Shown piece after piece: positions 1-7,073 of a DNA stretch of 9,138 nt. Every line of letters begins with the position of its first letter. Within the stretch, counting starts at the first letter, position 1. Origin of the DNA: Treponema sp. (GTDB taxonomy: Bacteria; Spirochaetota; Spirochaetia; Treponematales; Breznakiellaceae); assembly GCA_031284385.1 (NCBI GenBank), contig JAISZZ010000095.1, positions 1-9,138 on the forward strand, in the 5' to 3' direction. The notes under the pieces are model-generated. The model saw only the letters and a list, made by a program, of their open reading frames with translations. It had not been told where the DNA came from and did no database searches. Both the position numbers and the translations under genes were made by a program.

Positions 1-85
1 ATAGCCATTCCAGCACAAACCTTTCATCCAGCGTAAAGTGGATTCCTTTTTTTACCTCGTTTGGGTTATTATTTTCACATCCCAT
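1..85 (-). CDS. Possible 5' end of an IS30-like transposase gene (partial)
   Basis: On the minus strand an open frame starts at ATG 85-83 and runs off the left edge with no stop (28 codons). Its end, IHFTLDERFVLEWL, resembles the start of the N-terminal helix-turn-helix of IS30-family transposases, where a motif like H-L-T-L-D/E-E-R is followed by a helix. A perfect TATAAT (126-121, minus strand) lies upstream, and a weak purine-rich AAGAG lies before the ATG, so promoter, leader and start are in a sensible order. The -35 box is poor. The surrounding 30-175 stretch is strongly T-rich on the plus strand and differs from the neighbouring genes, as is common at the end of a mobile element. Only 28 residues are visible, so the family assignment is a guess from one short motif. 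It could also be an unrelated small divergent gene. Confidence 0.35.
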   Translation of the reverse strand, partial: MGCENNNPNEVKKGIHFTLDERFVLEWL

Positions 86-177
86 TTGGCACTCTTTATG
101 CTCTTTTTTTACTTATTAGCATTATATCTGTGCCTTATGGGTTTTTTATCCCCCTACTGTGTCATTTGTCCTGTCTA

Positions 178-200
178 CCCGGCCCGTCTACTCAGCCGGG
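178..200. repeat. GC-rich inverted repeat upstream of the grpE promoter
   Basis: CCCGGC (178-183) and GCCGGG (195-200) form a perfect 6-bp stem with an 11-base loop. It ends eight bases before the -35 box of the grpE promoter. No T-run follows it on the plus strand, so it is not a canonical terminator in that direction. It may be a boundary hairpin, the end of a mobile element, or chance. Confidence 0.35.
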
Positions 201-208
201 AAAGTTCA

Positions 209-237
209 TTGACCTTTTTTGATGAAGCTTGTATATT
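209..237 (+). promoter_or_regulatory. Predicted sigma70-type promoter of grpE-dnaK-dnaJ
   Basis: TTGACC (209-214) and TATATT (232-237) are separated by exactly 17 bases; each box matches the sigma70 consensus at five of six positions. The predicted start near 244 gives a leader of about 180 bases before the grpE ATG at 423. It is the best promoter upstream of the chaperone genes and is of housekeeping type, so heat control would need a repressor or an RNA element. Confidence 0.6.
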
Positions 238-256
238 TTTTCATATATGAAAAAAT
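235..256. repeat. 22-bp perfect palindrome at the grpE start point (candidate operator)
   Basis: The sequence reads A, six T, CATATATG, six A, T and is a perfect palindrome centred between 245 and 246. It overlaps the last bases of the -10 box and the predicted transcription start, the usual place for a repressor operator. It is AT-rich, and its six-base T and A runs make a bent or easily melted site possible. It is unlike CIRCE. The binding protein is unknown. Confidence 0.5.
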
Positions 257-369
257 TTGGGGAGATGAAGACTGGTTTTCCAAGCATTGCTGCCTTGTAG
301 AACTGTTGTTTGGTGCAGAAACAAACAAATTGTCATTTTAAGAGCGGTTTGAAGTTAATTCGGCCTTAA

Positions 370-418
370 TTTTTTTTTGTTTTCGCTTGCTAGATGATAA
401 AAACTTATTAAAAAAGGG
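370..418 (+). promoter_or_regulatory. U-rich leader facing the grpE ribosome binding site (possible RNA thermometer)
   Basis: Nine T (370-378) lie about 30 bases before the purine stretch AAAAAGGG (411-418) that serves as the grpE ribosome binding site. In RNA these can pair by A-U and G-U pairs, weakly closing the site. This is the principle of 'fourU' thermometers, where a run of U masks the Shine-Dalgarno sequence at low temperature. No folding was computed, and T-runs are common in AT-rich leaders, so this is a suggestion only. Confidence 0.2.
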
Positions 419-422
419 TTTT

Positions 423-1097
423 ATGTTACACGAAAAGAGTTTTGATGAAACATTAGCTTCGGCAGAAACGGATGATGCGTTATCCGGTGAAACCGAAGCG
501 GAAAAAATGACCACGCAGTCAGATGATTGCTCATCTGACCTTCAAGAAGCCGGCGTACAAAATGAGGCGGTGGAAACTTGCGAAGATGCCTCGCAAAAAG
601 AAATGTCTCCTCAGGAAAAAATAGAGGAATTGGAGTGTAAACTTGCGGAATTAAACGATCAATACCTGCGAAAAGCCGCGGATTTCGAGAATTTTCGCAA
701 ACGCATTGTTAAAGAAAAGCAGGAGGCGGTTGAATTCGCGAATCAAAGTTTGTTACTTGATCTTATAGCGACGCTTGATGATTTTGAGCGCGCCATCAAC
801 GCGGCGGCATCTTCGGCAAAAACTGAGGCCGGCTTTGACACGTTTCGTGAAGGTATCAGTATTGTAGAAAAAAGACTGCTAGGTCAGCTTGAAAATAAAT
901 GGGGGCTTAAACGTTTCGAATCGGTGGGAATGCCGTTTGATCCTGCCCGCCACGAGGCGCTTTTTATGGAAAAATCCGCCGGCGTGAGCGAGCCTACCGT
1001 GCAGGAAGATTTCGCGAAAGGCTATATGCTAAAGGACAGAGTCGTGCGAACCGCTAAAGTAAAAGTTTTGATGCCGGAAACGGAAGGTGAAAATTAA
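423..1097 (+). CDS. grpE: GrpE, nucleotide exchange factor of DnaK
   Basis: GrpE is a cytoplasmic homodimer that opens the DnaK ATPase domain to release ADP and so drives the Hsp70 cycle. From ATG 423 the protein has 224 residues. It shows an acidic, low-complexity N-terminus (about 1-60), a long coiled-coil dimer helix beginning near residue 63 (SPQEKIEELECKLAELNDQY) and continuing to about 115, and the C-terminal beta domain with the family signature FDPARHEALFM (172-182) and KGYMLKDRVVRTAKVKV (199-215). The ATG at 423 was chosen because an AAGGG (414-418) lies four bases upstream. An in-frame TTG at 387 would add 12 residues but has no ribosome binding site. dnaK follows after 71 bases, so the two are probably co-transcribed. 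Identity is certain; the exact start is likely but not proven. Confidence 0.95.
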   Translation: MLHEKSFDETLASAETDDALSGETEAEKMTTQSDDCSSDLQEAGVQNEAVETCEDASQKEMSPQEKIEELECKLAELNDQYLRKAADFENFRKRIVKEKQEAVEFANQSLLLDLIATLDDFERAINAAASSAKTEAGFDTFREGISIVEKRLLGQLENKWGLKRFESVGMPFDPARHEALFMEKSAGVSEPTVQEDFAKGYMLKDRVVRTAKVKVLMPETEGEN

Positions 1098-1100
1098 CTG

Positions 1101-1131
1101 CAAAACGTAAATCTTTTTGACGTGCGTTTTG
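1101..1131. repeat. Inverted repeat between grpE and dnaK
   Basis: CAAAACG (1101-1107) and CGTTTTG (1125-1131) are perfect 7-bp arms. With a T-G wobble and one further A-T pair the stem reaches nine pairs around a 13-base loop. It starts three bases after the grpE stop codon. It could be an mRNA processing or stability hairpin that lets dnaK be expressed more strongly than grpE. TTGACG (1117-1122) and TACAAT (1135-1140) are also here, but only 12 bases apart, too close for a normal promoter. Confidence 0.4.
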
Positions 1132-1168
1132 GGTTACAATAAATTCAAAATTTCTTAAGGAGAACAAA

Positions 1169-3112
1169 ATGGGGAAAATTATAGGGATTGACTTGGGTAC
1201 CACGAATTCGTGCGTGGCGGTTTTGGAGGGCGGTGAGCCTATCGTTATTCAAAACGCCGAAGGCGGGCGGACAACACCCTCGATTGTTGGTTTTACCAGT
1301 AAAGGCGAGCGTGTTGTCGGCGTTCCTGCCAAAAACCAGATGATCACGAATCCTGAAAACACAATTTTTTCAATCAAACGTTTCATGGGGCGACGGTTTT
1401 CCGAAGTCTCCAACGAGATGAAACTTGTTCCGTACAAAGTAGCGGAACAAGGCGATGATGTGCGGATTGATGTAAATGGCAAAAAGTATTCGCCGCAGGA
1501 AATTTCCGCGTTTGTTTTACAGAAAATGAAAAAAACAGCAGAAGACTATTTGGGCGAAACTGTAAGCGAGGCGGTTATTACCGTGCCGGCTTATTTCAAC
1601 GATGCCCAACGCCAGGCGACTAAAGATGCGGGTAAAATAGCCGGCCTCGAAGTTAAGCGTATCATCAATGAGCCGACTGCGGCTTCTCTCGCGTTTGGCT
1701 TCAACAAAGATCAGAAACAAGATAAAACTATCGCCGTTTACGATCTGGGCGGCGGTACTTTCGATGTCTCCATACTTGAGCTTGGCGACGGCGTTTTTGA
1801 GGTAAAATCTACTAACGGCGACACTCATTTGGGCGGCGATGATTTTGACCGCCGTGTGCAGGAATGGCTTATATCTGAATTTAAAGCGGATACGGGCATA
1901 GACCTCGGATTGGACCGTATGGCGTTGCAGCGTCTCCGCGAAGCGGCGGAAAAGGCAAAAATCGAGCTTTCGGCGATGCAAACCACGGACATTAACCTGC
2001 CCTTCATCACAGCGGACTCAAGCGGCCCAAAACATCTACAAAAAACGCTGACACGGGCAAAATTCGAGCAGCTTGTAAACGACCTCCTTGAACGCACAAA
2101 AGAGCCATGTAAAAAAGCTCTCTCCGACGCAGGTCTTTCAGCGGAACAGATTGATGAGGTTATCCTTGTAGGCGGTTCAACTCGTATCCCCTCCGTTCAA
2201 CAGATAGTCAAAGACCTGTTCAAGAAAGAGCCTAATAGGGGCGTGAATCCGGACGAGGCCGTCGCAGTCGGGGCTGCGATTCAGGGTGGTATTCTTGGCG
2301 GCGATGTTAAAGACGTGCTGTTGCTCGACGTTACCCCGCTTTCTCTCGGTATCGAAACATTGGGCAGCGTGATGACAAAATTGATACCGCGAAATACTAC
2401 GATACCAACGAAAAAGAGTCAGGTTTTTTCAACCGCATCGGACGGTCAGACGGCTGTTACTATACACGTCTTGCAGGGTGAACGCGAAATGGCGAACCAG
2501 AACCGCACCTTGGGCAACTTCAATCTTGAGGGTATACCGCCCGCGCCTCGTGGAGTTCCGCAAATCGAAGTTACATTCGACATAGATGCTAACGGCATAG
2601 TTCATGTTTCGGCTAAAGATCTGGGGTCAGGCAAGGAACAAAAGATACGGATAGAGAGCTCTTCCGGTTTAAGCGAAAGCGATATTGACAAGATGGTCAA
2701 AGAAGCCGAGCTTCACGCGGAAGAAGACAGGCAAGAAAAAGAGAAAGCGGAGGCGCGGAACGAGGCAGACTCACTGATATACAGCTCTGAAAAGAATATC
2801 AAGGATTTGGGCGACAAAGTGAACCCGGCTGACAAGGCAAAAATTGAGGAAGCTATCGCCGATCTTCGTGTAAGTCTTGAAAATGGAAGTGTCGCGGATA
2901 TCAAAGCTAAAACAGAAACTTTGAAGCAAGCCGCATACAAAATAGCCGAAGATCTGTACAAAAATCAGGGGCAGGGCGGCACGGGAACTCAGGGCGGGTC
3001 AGACTTTGACGGCGGAGCGCGGGCAGACGCGGCAACCGGCGGCGGTGCGTCCGGTTCCGACACAAAAAGCGCTGAAGACGCTGATTACGAAGTTGTTGAT
3101 GATAAAAAATAG
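1169..3112 (+). CDS. dnaK: DnaK, Hsp70 chaperone
   Basis: DnaK is the ATP-dependent cytoplasmic Hsp70 that binds exposed hydrophobic segments of unfolded proteins, working with DnaJ and GrpE. The 647-residue length is normal. The ATPase domain (about 1-380) has the phosphate-1 loop DLGTTNS (8-14), Lys70, [11 protein letters not shown] (141-151), NEPTAA (167-172), the phosphate-2 loop [10 protein letters not shown] (192-201) and GGSTRIP (335-341). The interdomain linker [13 protein letters not shown] (382-394) leads into the substrate-binding beta sandwich and the helical lid. The tail from about 600 is rich in Gly and Ser and ends in an acidic stretch, [12 protein letters not shown], as in other bacterial DnaK proteins. 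A strong AAGGAG (1157-1162) lies six bases before the ATG, better than that of grpE, which fits the high amount of DnaK needed. Nothing appears damaged. Confidence 0.99.
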   Translation: MGKIIGIDLGTTNSCVAVLEGGEPIVIQNAEGGRTTPSIVGFTSKGERVVGVPAKNQMITNPENTIFSIKRFMGRRFSEVSNEMKLVPYKVAEQGDDVRIDVNGKKYSPQEISAFVLQKMKKTAEDYLGETVSEAVITVPAYFNDAQRQATKDAGKIAGLEVKRIINEPTAASLAFGFNKDQKQDKTIAVYDLGGGTFDVSILELGDGVFEVKSTNGDTHLGGDDFDRRVQEWLISEFKADTGIDLGLDRMALQRLREAAEKAKIELSAMQTTDINLPFITADSSGPKHLQKTLTRAKFEQLVNDLLERTKEPCKKALSDAGLSAEQIDEVILVGGSTRIPSVQQIVKDLFKKEPNRGVNPDEAVAVGAAIQGGILGGDVKDVLLLDVTPLSLGIETLGSVMTKLIPRNTTIPTKKSQVFSTASDGQTAVTIHVLQGEREMANQNRTLGNFNLEGIPPAPRGVPQIEVTFDIDANGIVHVSAKDLGSGKEQKIRIESSSGLSESDIDKMVKEAELHAEEDRQEKEKAEARNEADSLIYSSEKNIKDLGDKVNPADKAKIEEAIADLRVSLENGSVADIKAKTETLKQAAYKIAEDLYKNQGQGGTGTQGGSDFDGGARADAATGGGASGSDTKSAEDADYEVVDDKK

Positions 3113-3151
3113 GCGACAAGGGAAGCGCTGATTTATGCGAATTTATTTTCG

Positions 3152-3180
3152 TCAACATAGTAGTTGGCGAGGTTTAAAAT
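3152..3180 (+). promoter_or_regulatory. Possible internal promoter upstream of dnaJ
   Basis: TCAACA (3152-3157, four of six consensus bases) and TAAAAT (3175-3180, five of six) are 17 bases apart in the 118-base dnaK-dnaJ gap, giving a start near 3187. This could make some dnaJ transcript independent of the grpE promoter. The match is moderate, and read-through from dnaK is equally possible because no terminator is visible in the gap. Confidence 0.3.
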
Positions 3181-3230
3181 TTCAGTGTTTCCCGCGTGGC
3201 GTAGAAACGCTACCATAACAGGAATATTCT

Positions 3231-4340
3231 GTGGCAAAAAGAGATTATTACGAAATATTGGGCATCCAAAAAGGCGCTTCGAAAGATGATATAAAAAAGG
3301 CCTACCGGAAACTTGCCGTCAAATACCATCCGGACAAGAATCCGGGTAACAAGGAAGCGGAAGATAAATTCAAGGAAGCCACTGAGGCTTACGAAATTCT
3401 TTCGGATGATCAAAAAAAGTCCGCTTACGATCAGTTCGGGTTTGCCGGTGTGGAAGGCGTTGGCGGTCAGCATGATTTTAGTAACTTCCGCGGTTTTGAA
3501 GACCTTTTCGGCGGGGACATTTCCGACTTTTTTGGAAGTTTTTTTGGCGGCGCGGGACGAAGGGGAAGCGCCGGTCCGCAACAAGGCGCAAACCTTCGAT
3601 ACGATGTAGATATCCCGTTTGAAGATGCTGTTTTCGGTACAAAAATTGAGATTTCATACTCGCGGCAGGTAAACTGCCCCTCTTGTAACGGAAGCGGCGC
3701 GGAGAGCGGGTCGGGGAAAAAAACGTGTCCGTCCTGCGGCGGTACAGGTCAGATACGCCAGAATTCCAGCTTCTTCTCCATCGCGTCTCCCTGTCACACC
3801 TGTGGTGGCGACGGTTATGTGATAGAACATCCCTGCAAAGAATGTAATGGGGCGGGCACGGTAAAAAAACACCAAAAAATAATGGTAACGATACCAAGCG
3901 GCGTGGAAAATGGGCGGCGCGTAGTGATACGTTCACAGGGAGATGCCGGTCCGAACAACGGTCCATGCGGCGATCTTTTTGTATTCATCCGCGTAAAACC
4001 GCACGCTTTCTTTGAGCGGGACGGTGCCGACCTTTACTGTGCGGTGCCGATTTCCATAGCGCAGGCTGCGCTTGGCGGTGAATTGCAAGTAACTACTCTT
4101 GACGGCAAAACAGTCAAAATAAAAATTCCGCCTGGCAGCCAAAACGGTAAACTTTTGCGGCTGCGCGAAGAAGGCGTACCCATTGCGGGACATCACGGGG
4201 ATTTTTACATTAAATTGATAGTGCGAATACCCGGAAAACTTTCAAAAAGAGGCCGCGAGCTTCTTGAAGAATTTTCAAAATTGGAAGGCGCAAACGAAAA
4301 ACCTAATCCTATACCGCTCGCCGAACTTAGATCTGGTTGA
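3231..4340 (+). CDS. dnaJ: DnaJ, type I J-domain co-chaperone
   Basis: DnaJ delivers unfolded proteins to DnaK and stimulates its ATPase. The 369-residue protein has the full type I layout: a J domain (about 1-70) with the HPD motif at 33-35, a Gly/Phe-rich region (about 71-115), a zinc-binding domain with all four CxxCxGxG repeats (149-156, 166-173, 188-195, 202-209), and two beta-rich C-terminal substrate domains ending with a short dimerisation tail. The start is GTG at 3231, supported by AGGAA (3220-3224) six bases upstream and by the standard N-terminus [11 protein letters not shown]. The GTG start and weaker ribosome binding site should give less product than dnaK, matching the usual excess of DnaK over DnaJ. 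The gene lies 118 bases after dnaK and probably belongs to the same heat-shock operon. Confidence 0.98.
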   Translation: MAKRDYYEILGIQKGASKDDIKKAYRKLAVKYHPDKNPGNKEAEDKFKEATEAYEILSDDQKKSAYDQFGFAGVEGVGGQHDFSNFRGFEDLFGGDISDFFGSFFGGAGRRGSAGPQQGANLRYDVDIPFEDAVFGTKIEISYSRQVNCPSCNGSGAESGSGKKTCPSCGGTGQIRQNSSFFSIASPCHTCGGDGYVIEHPCKECNGAGTVKKHQKIMVTIPSGVENGRRVVIRSQGDAGPNNGPCGDLFVFIRVKPHAFFERDGADLYCAVPISIAQAALGGELQVTTLDGKTVKIKIPPGSQNGKLLRLREEGVPIAGHHGDFYIKLIVRIPGKLSKRGRELLEEFSKLEGANEKPNPIPLAELRSG

Positions 4341-4438
4341 GCAAGTTGTTTGGAATGCCGTGTTTCCAGACTAAGCGGTGCGAAAACAATCCGGCTATAT
4401 ATGGACGAATATGCCGCATAATACCGCAGATTATGCTT

Positions 4439-4458
4439 AGCGCCAACGTATTTGCGCT
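4439..4458. repeat. Hairpin in the dnaJ-downstream gap
   Basis: AGCGC (4439-4443) and GCGCT (4454-4458) pair, followed after one C-T mismatch by AA-TT around a four-base CGTA loop. It lies about 100 bases after dnaJ and 104 before the next gene. No T-run follows, so it is not a standard terminator. It may separate chaperone transcripts from the downstream gene by pausing or processing. Confidence 0.35.
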
Positions 4459-4561
4459 GGAGTTTACCGGTGAACCTGTTTCTCTTGGCCAAGCTGCCGC
4501 CGGACTCATAGCACGAATGGCATTTTAGCGTTCATGCTTCCGGTTAAAACAAGGATAAACG

Positions 4562-6367
4562 ATGCCAAAACAGTTCAAATATAAAATAGATTTAAGTTTA
4601 CCCGCTTCAATATGCATCGTATATCCTCTCGCCGTTCTCATTATTATACTGGTTTTCCGTATGTTTTTTCCGGATATTTCATTTTACAATGAATCATGGT
4701 CAACAAAAGGCGTTCCGGTATTAAAAGTTTTCAGTCTTGGAAATAGCCTTACACGCGGCATTCTTGACTTTATATTGATTTTCCCCGCCGTTTTTGTGAG
4801 CGCACAGTTTATTCCATTCCGCCGCGTACCGCCTCAAAAAAACGACCACTACCAACGTTTTTCACCGGGATTCTTCAAACTACTAAAACCGCAACTGGTA
4901 GCTTCTATCGCTGCTACAATAATTTACGGGCTGTTGTTTCTGATAATCCGGCCCATAGCCGCGGATTATCAGGTTGATATACAAACAAAAAGTATTCTGT
5001 TTGCCGAAGCAAAAGAAAAAGCCCTGCTCTGCTCCAATAGGGCGGAGTGGGCGGAGGCCTCACGGTATATGTCAATTTGTGAGCGTATCTGGCCCAAAAA
5101 CAAGGAACTCGCCGGTATGCGGGAACTTATAACCGCTGAGATGGCGCGCATTGTTTATAACCGCGGCACAGCTCCCGAAAGCGACACGCAAAAACGTATA
5201 ATAGGCATACCCGGACAGCCTGGCCCTGTCGATCTGCAAAGCGCCCTGCTCTTCGCGGAAACGGCTTTGAGAGAAGAACGCTACTACGATGCCCACTATC
5301 TTGCCACAATCGCGGGGCGGCTGGCGTCGCAGGGCAGCAATGAAGCGGCCAGAGCATCCCGCCTGTCAGTAGCCGCATGGAACGCGATTGAAAGTCTTGA
5401 ACCAAGCGCCGCCGAGCGTGAACAGAGTGAAATTTACCAGCAAAAACGGGACGGCTACGAAGCTATGAACAGCGGCGATTGGGTGAGGGCATACTATATT
5501 TTCCGCGAGTTGTCGGTAAATCACCCCGACGATCCCGATGTCAAAAAATTCTTTGCGTTAAGCGCCGAAGGGGTTGAACAAGTCGCGTTTTTTATTGATG
5601 AAATGAATATGCGACTCGGTATTGAACTCGTGGACACAATTTTTTCGCTGCCGTTATTTGAGACGGATGGGCGCATGGTAATGCGGTTCGCCTCGCTTTC
5701 GAGTAGCGCCGATTACATCTACGGAAAAGGGCTTGAGATTGCGGCGTTTGATGACGATCAGAATCCGCTTTACTCTGTTGAGTCACCTTACGTCAAGTTA
5801 CTGCCGTTTTACATAGGCGACCAACAGTTTACCGTGATGTACCTTCAAGCGTTCAACCGTAATTATGAACAGATTAACTGGGGTCCGGCATGGACAGGCT
5901 CGCCACCCGCCGGTACGCCAAAAACTCAACTGGTACTTGCCATAAGCTACGAGGATTTTCTGTTGGCTTCGCTTGCCGGCAGGCCGCTTGATGGATTCTT
6001 TCTGAGTGATATATGGGCGCTGGCGAGCCGCATGGAAAACTATGGGTATGTGCCGGAAGTTTATCAGGCTGAAATTATAAACAGCGTGATTCAACCGCTT
6101 CTGTTCCTGCCGTTGATGATGTTTTCACTAACTATAGGCTGGATTCTACGCTGCAAAAAACACCGCTCGTTTTCAATTCTCCCAATGTTCATTTTAATGC
6201 CGGTCATACTCACCGTGTTGATAAATCTGCTCCGCGATATAGTCAGCAATTCTTGCGTTTTTGCGGTGGTATCGTTTGGCTTTAGCACGGCGCTGGCGAT
6301 AGGTTTTGCCGCCGCCATGCTTCTATTTGTTCTGGGTATAGTCTGTCTCGCGGCGCAGCGCAGTTAA
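4562..6367 (+). CDS. Six-helix membrane protein with large TPR-like periplasmic domain
   Basis: I do not recognise a named gene. The 601-residue protein starts at ATG 4562, with AAGGA (4551-4555) six bases upstream. Likely membrane helices are at about 14-36, 64-85, 111-131, 508-529, 538-558 and 566-597. Positive charges in the N-terminus (KQFKYK), the 86-110 loop (RRVPPQK) and the 530-536 loop (RCKKHRS) place both ends in the cytoplasm, so residues 132-507 should be periplasmic. Within that domain, about 142-335 is helical with TPR-like pairs (151-183, 228-276, 293-334). About 340-470 is richer in beta strands, with a segment FDDDQNPLYSVESPYVKLLP (396-415). The 3 + domain + 3 layout recalls LptF/LptG lipopolysaccharide permeases, which carry a periplasmic beta-jellyroll between helices 3 and 4; this is an analogy, not an assignment. 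It lies 221 bases after dnaJ without a clear own promoter. Confidence 0.9.
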   Translation: MPKQFKYKIDLSLPASICIVYPLAVLIIILVFRMFFPDISFYNESWSTKGVPVLKVFSLGNSLTRGILDFILIFPAVFVSAQFIPFRRVPPQKNDHYQRFSPGFFKLLKPQLVASIAATIIYGLLFLIIRPIAADYQVDIQTKSILFAEAKEKALLCSNRAEWAEASRYMSICERIWPKNKELAGMRELITAEMARIVYNRGTAPESDTQKRIIGIPGQPGPVDLQSALLFAETALREERYYDAHYLATIAGRLASQGSNEAARASRLSVAAWNAIESLEPSAAEREQSEIYQQKRDGYEAMNSGDWVRAYYIFRELSVNHPDDPDVKKFFALSAEGVEQVAFFIDEMNMRLGIELVDTIFSLPLFETDGRMVMRFASLSSSADYIYGKGLEIAAFDDDQNPLYSVESPYVKLLPFYIGDQQFTVMYLQAFNRNYEQINWGPAWTGSPPAGTPKTQLVLAISYEDFLLASLAGRPLDGFFLSDIWALASRMENYGYVPEVYQAEIINSVIQPLLFLPLMMFSLTIGWILRCKKHRSFSILPMFILMPVILTVLINLLRDIVSNSCVFAVVSFGFSTALAIGFAAAMLLFVLGIVCLAAQRS

Positions 6368-6375
6368 AGTGTTAG

Positions 6376-6402
6376 GCCGTTTGCTTAACCGTTACAAGCG
6401 GC
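6376..6402 (+). terminator. Hairpin after the membrane protein gene (weak terminator candidate)
   Basis: GCCGTTTG (6376-6383) and CAAGCGGC (6395-6402) form an eight-pair stem with one T-G wobble and an 11-base loop, starting eight bases after the stop codon. The nearest T-run (6427-6431) is about 25 bases away, so intrinsic termination is doubtful. Its position in a convergent gap still suggests a transcript end. Confidence 0.35.
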
Positions 6403-6445
6403 ATCCGTCAGTCCGGCGCTACTCATTTTTCATTCGCAGTGGAAG

Positions 6446-6474
6446 GTTTAATACCCTGCCGCTATGCGGCGGGG
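6446..6474 (-). terminator. Hairpin over the trpG stop codon (weak terminator candidate)
   Basis: CCCTGCCGC (6454-6462) and GCGGCGGGG (6466-6474) pair over nine positions with one T-G wobble. The three-base loop holds two bases of the trpG stop codon (TAG, 6464-6462). On the minus strand the stem is followed by TATTAAA, a weak U tract. It probably ends or protects the 3' end of the trpEG mRNA. A three-base loop is tight, so the real stem may be a pair shorter. Confidence 0.45.
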
Positions 6475-7046
6475 AGGCTCATCCTTAAAAAATTTTTCAG
6501 TATGGTTTTTCCATGAGGAGTTAGAATGGATTCGGGGTGAAATTGTATACCGTAAACAGGATAGACACGGTGCGCTACTCCCATAACCTCTCCGTCCAGT
6601 GAGCGGGCGCTTATGGCCAATGCATCCTCAGGTATCGTGGATTCGACAGCAGCCAAAGAGTGGTAGCGTGCGCCCTCGATGACATCGGGCAATCCGGCGA
6701 ACAGCGGGCAGCCATTATCAAGCGTGATGGGCGATGCCTTGCCGTGCATCAGGTGTTTTGCGTGCGTTACCGTGCCGCCAAACACTTCGCAAATGGCTTG
6801 ATGTCCCAAACATACGCCTAGTACCGGAATGAGCGGGGCAAACTTCGTTATAATCTGCGGACATATACCGGAATCTGCGGGCTTTCCGGGACCTGGCGAC
6901 AGCGCTATATGGCTTGGTCGCAATACCACTATTTCGGCAATAGTTATTTCATCATTTCGTGCAACCCTGATTTCAGGATTCAATTCCCCCAACATTTGGT
7001 ACAAGTTGTACGAAAAACTGTCGTAGTTATCTATCAAAAGTATCAT
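6462..7046 (-). CDS. trpG: Anthranilate synthase component II (glutamine amidotransferase)
   Basis: TrpG releases ammonia from glutamine and passes it to TrpE to form anthranilate from chorismate, the first step of tryptophan synthesis. The 194-residue protein is a normal-length class I amidotransferase without a fused trpD domain. It shows DNYDSFSYNL (6-15), the oxyanion-loop SPGPG (50-54), the nucleophile Cys79 in GVCLGHQAI (77-85), and the catalytic His170 and Glu172 in FHPES (169-173). The ATG at 7046 has AGAGGA (7057-7052) five bases upstream. It lies 27 bases after the trpE stop on the same strand, so the two are co-transcribed. The same subunit can serve 4-amino-4-deoxychorismate synthase as PabA in some bacteria, but pairing with a TrpE-type partner supports tryptophan synthesis as the main role. 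Confidence 0.93.
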   Translation of the reverse strand: MILLIDNYDSFSYNLYQMLGELNPEIRVARNDEITIAEIVVLRPSHIALSPGPGKPADSGICPQIITKFAPLIPVLGVCLGHQAICEVFGGTVTHAKHLMHGKASPITLDNGCPLFAGLPDVIEGARYHSLAAVESTIPEDALAISARSLDGEVMGVAHRVYPVYGIQFHPESILTPHGKTILKNFLRMSLPAA

Positions 7047-7073
7047 TCATATCCTCTTTTACATTTTCGCCGC

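Larger units (their letters stand above)
1..386. other. Left intergenic region without a complete gene
   Basis: This stretch holds the possible divergent transposase start (to 85), a minus-strand TATAAT at 121-126, a GC-rich inverted repeat at 178-200, the grpE promoter at 209-237 with its palindrome at 235-256, and the first part of a long grpE leader ending in a run of nine T at 370-378. No CIRCE operator (TTAGCACTC, nine bases, GAGTGCTAA) is present. A TTGGCACTC at 87-95 has no matching second half. No tRNA or other RNA gene is recognisable. Confidence 0.7.

Noticed and set aside
87..113. TTGGCACTC as half of a CIRCE operator
   Set aside because: The second half GAGTGCTAA is absent nine bases downstream, and the site lies far upstream of the promoter.
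38..250. 70-residue hydrophobic open frame on the plus strand (GTG start)
   Set aside because: It arises from T-rich sequence, has no ribosome binding site, and runs through the grpE promoter and the palindrome. The opposite strand offers a better frame in its first part.
387..422. TTG at 387 as the grpE start
   Set aside because: No ribosome binding site precedes it. ATG 423 has AAGGG four bases upstream and gives a normal GrpE.
1117..1140. TTGACG and TACAAT as a promoter for dnaK
   Set aside because: The spacer is 12 bases, too short for sigma70 recognition, and no better -35 box is found at 16-18 bases.
3478..3966. 162-residue minus-strand frame inside dnaJ
   Set aside because: It is a shadow of dnaJ, rich in Arg, Ser and Cys as expected from the reverse of a coding sequence, with no independent start signal.
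4337..4528. 63-residue frame from a TTG overlapping the dnaJ stop
   Set aside because: Start-stop overlap suggested coupling, but there is no recognisable domain, the residue pattern is not protein-like, and a hairpin lies inside. A longer frame on the opposite strand is equally unconvincing.
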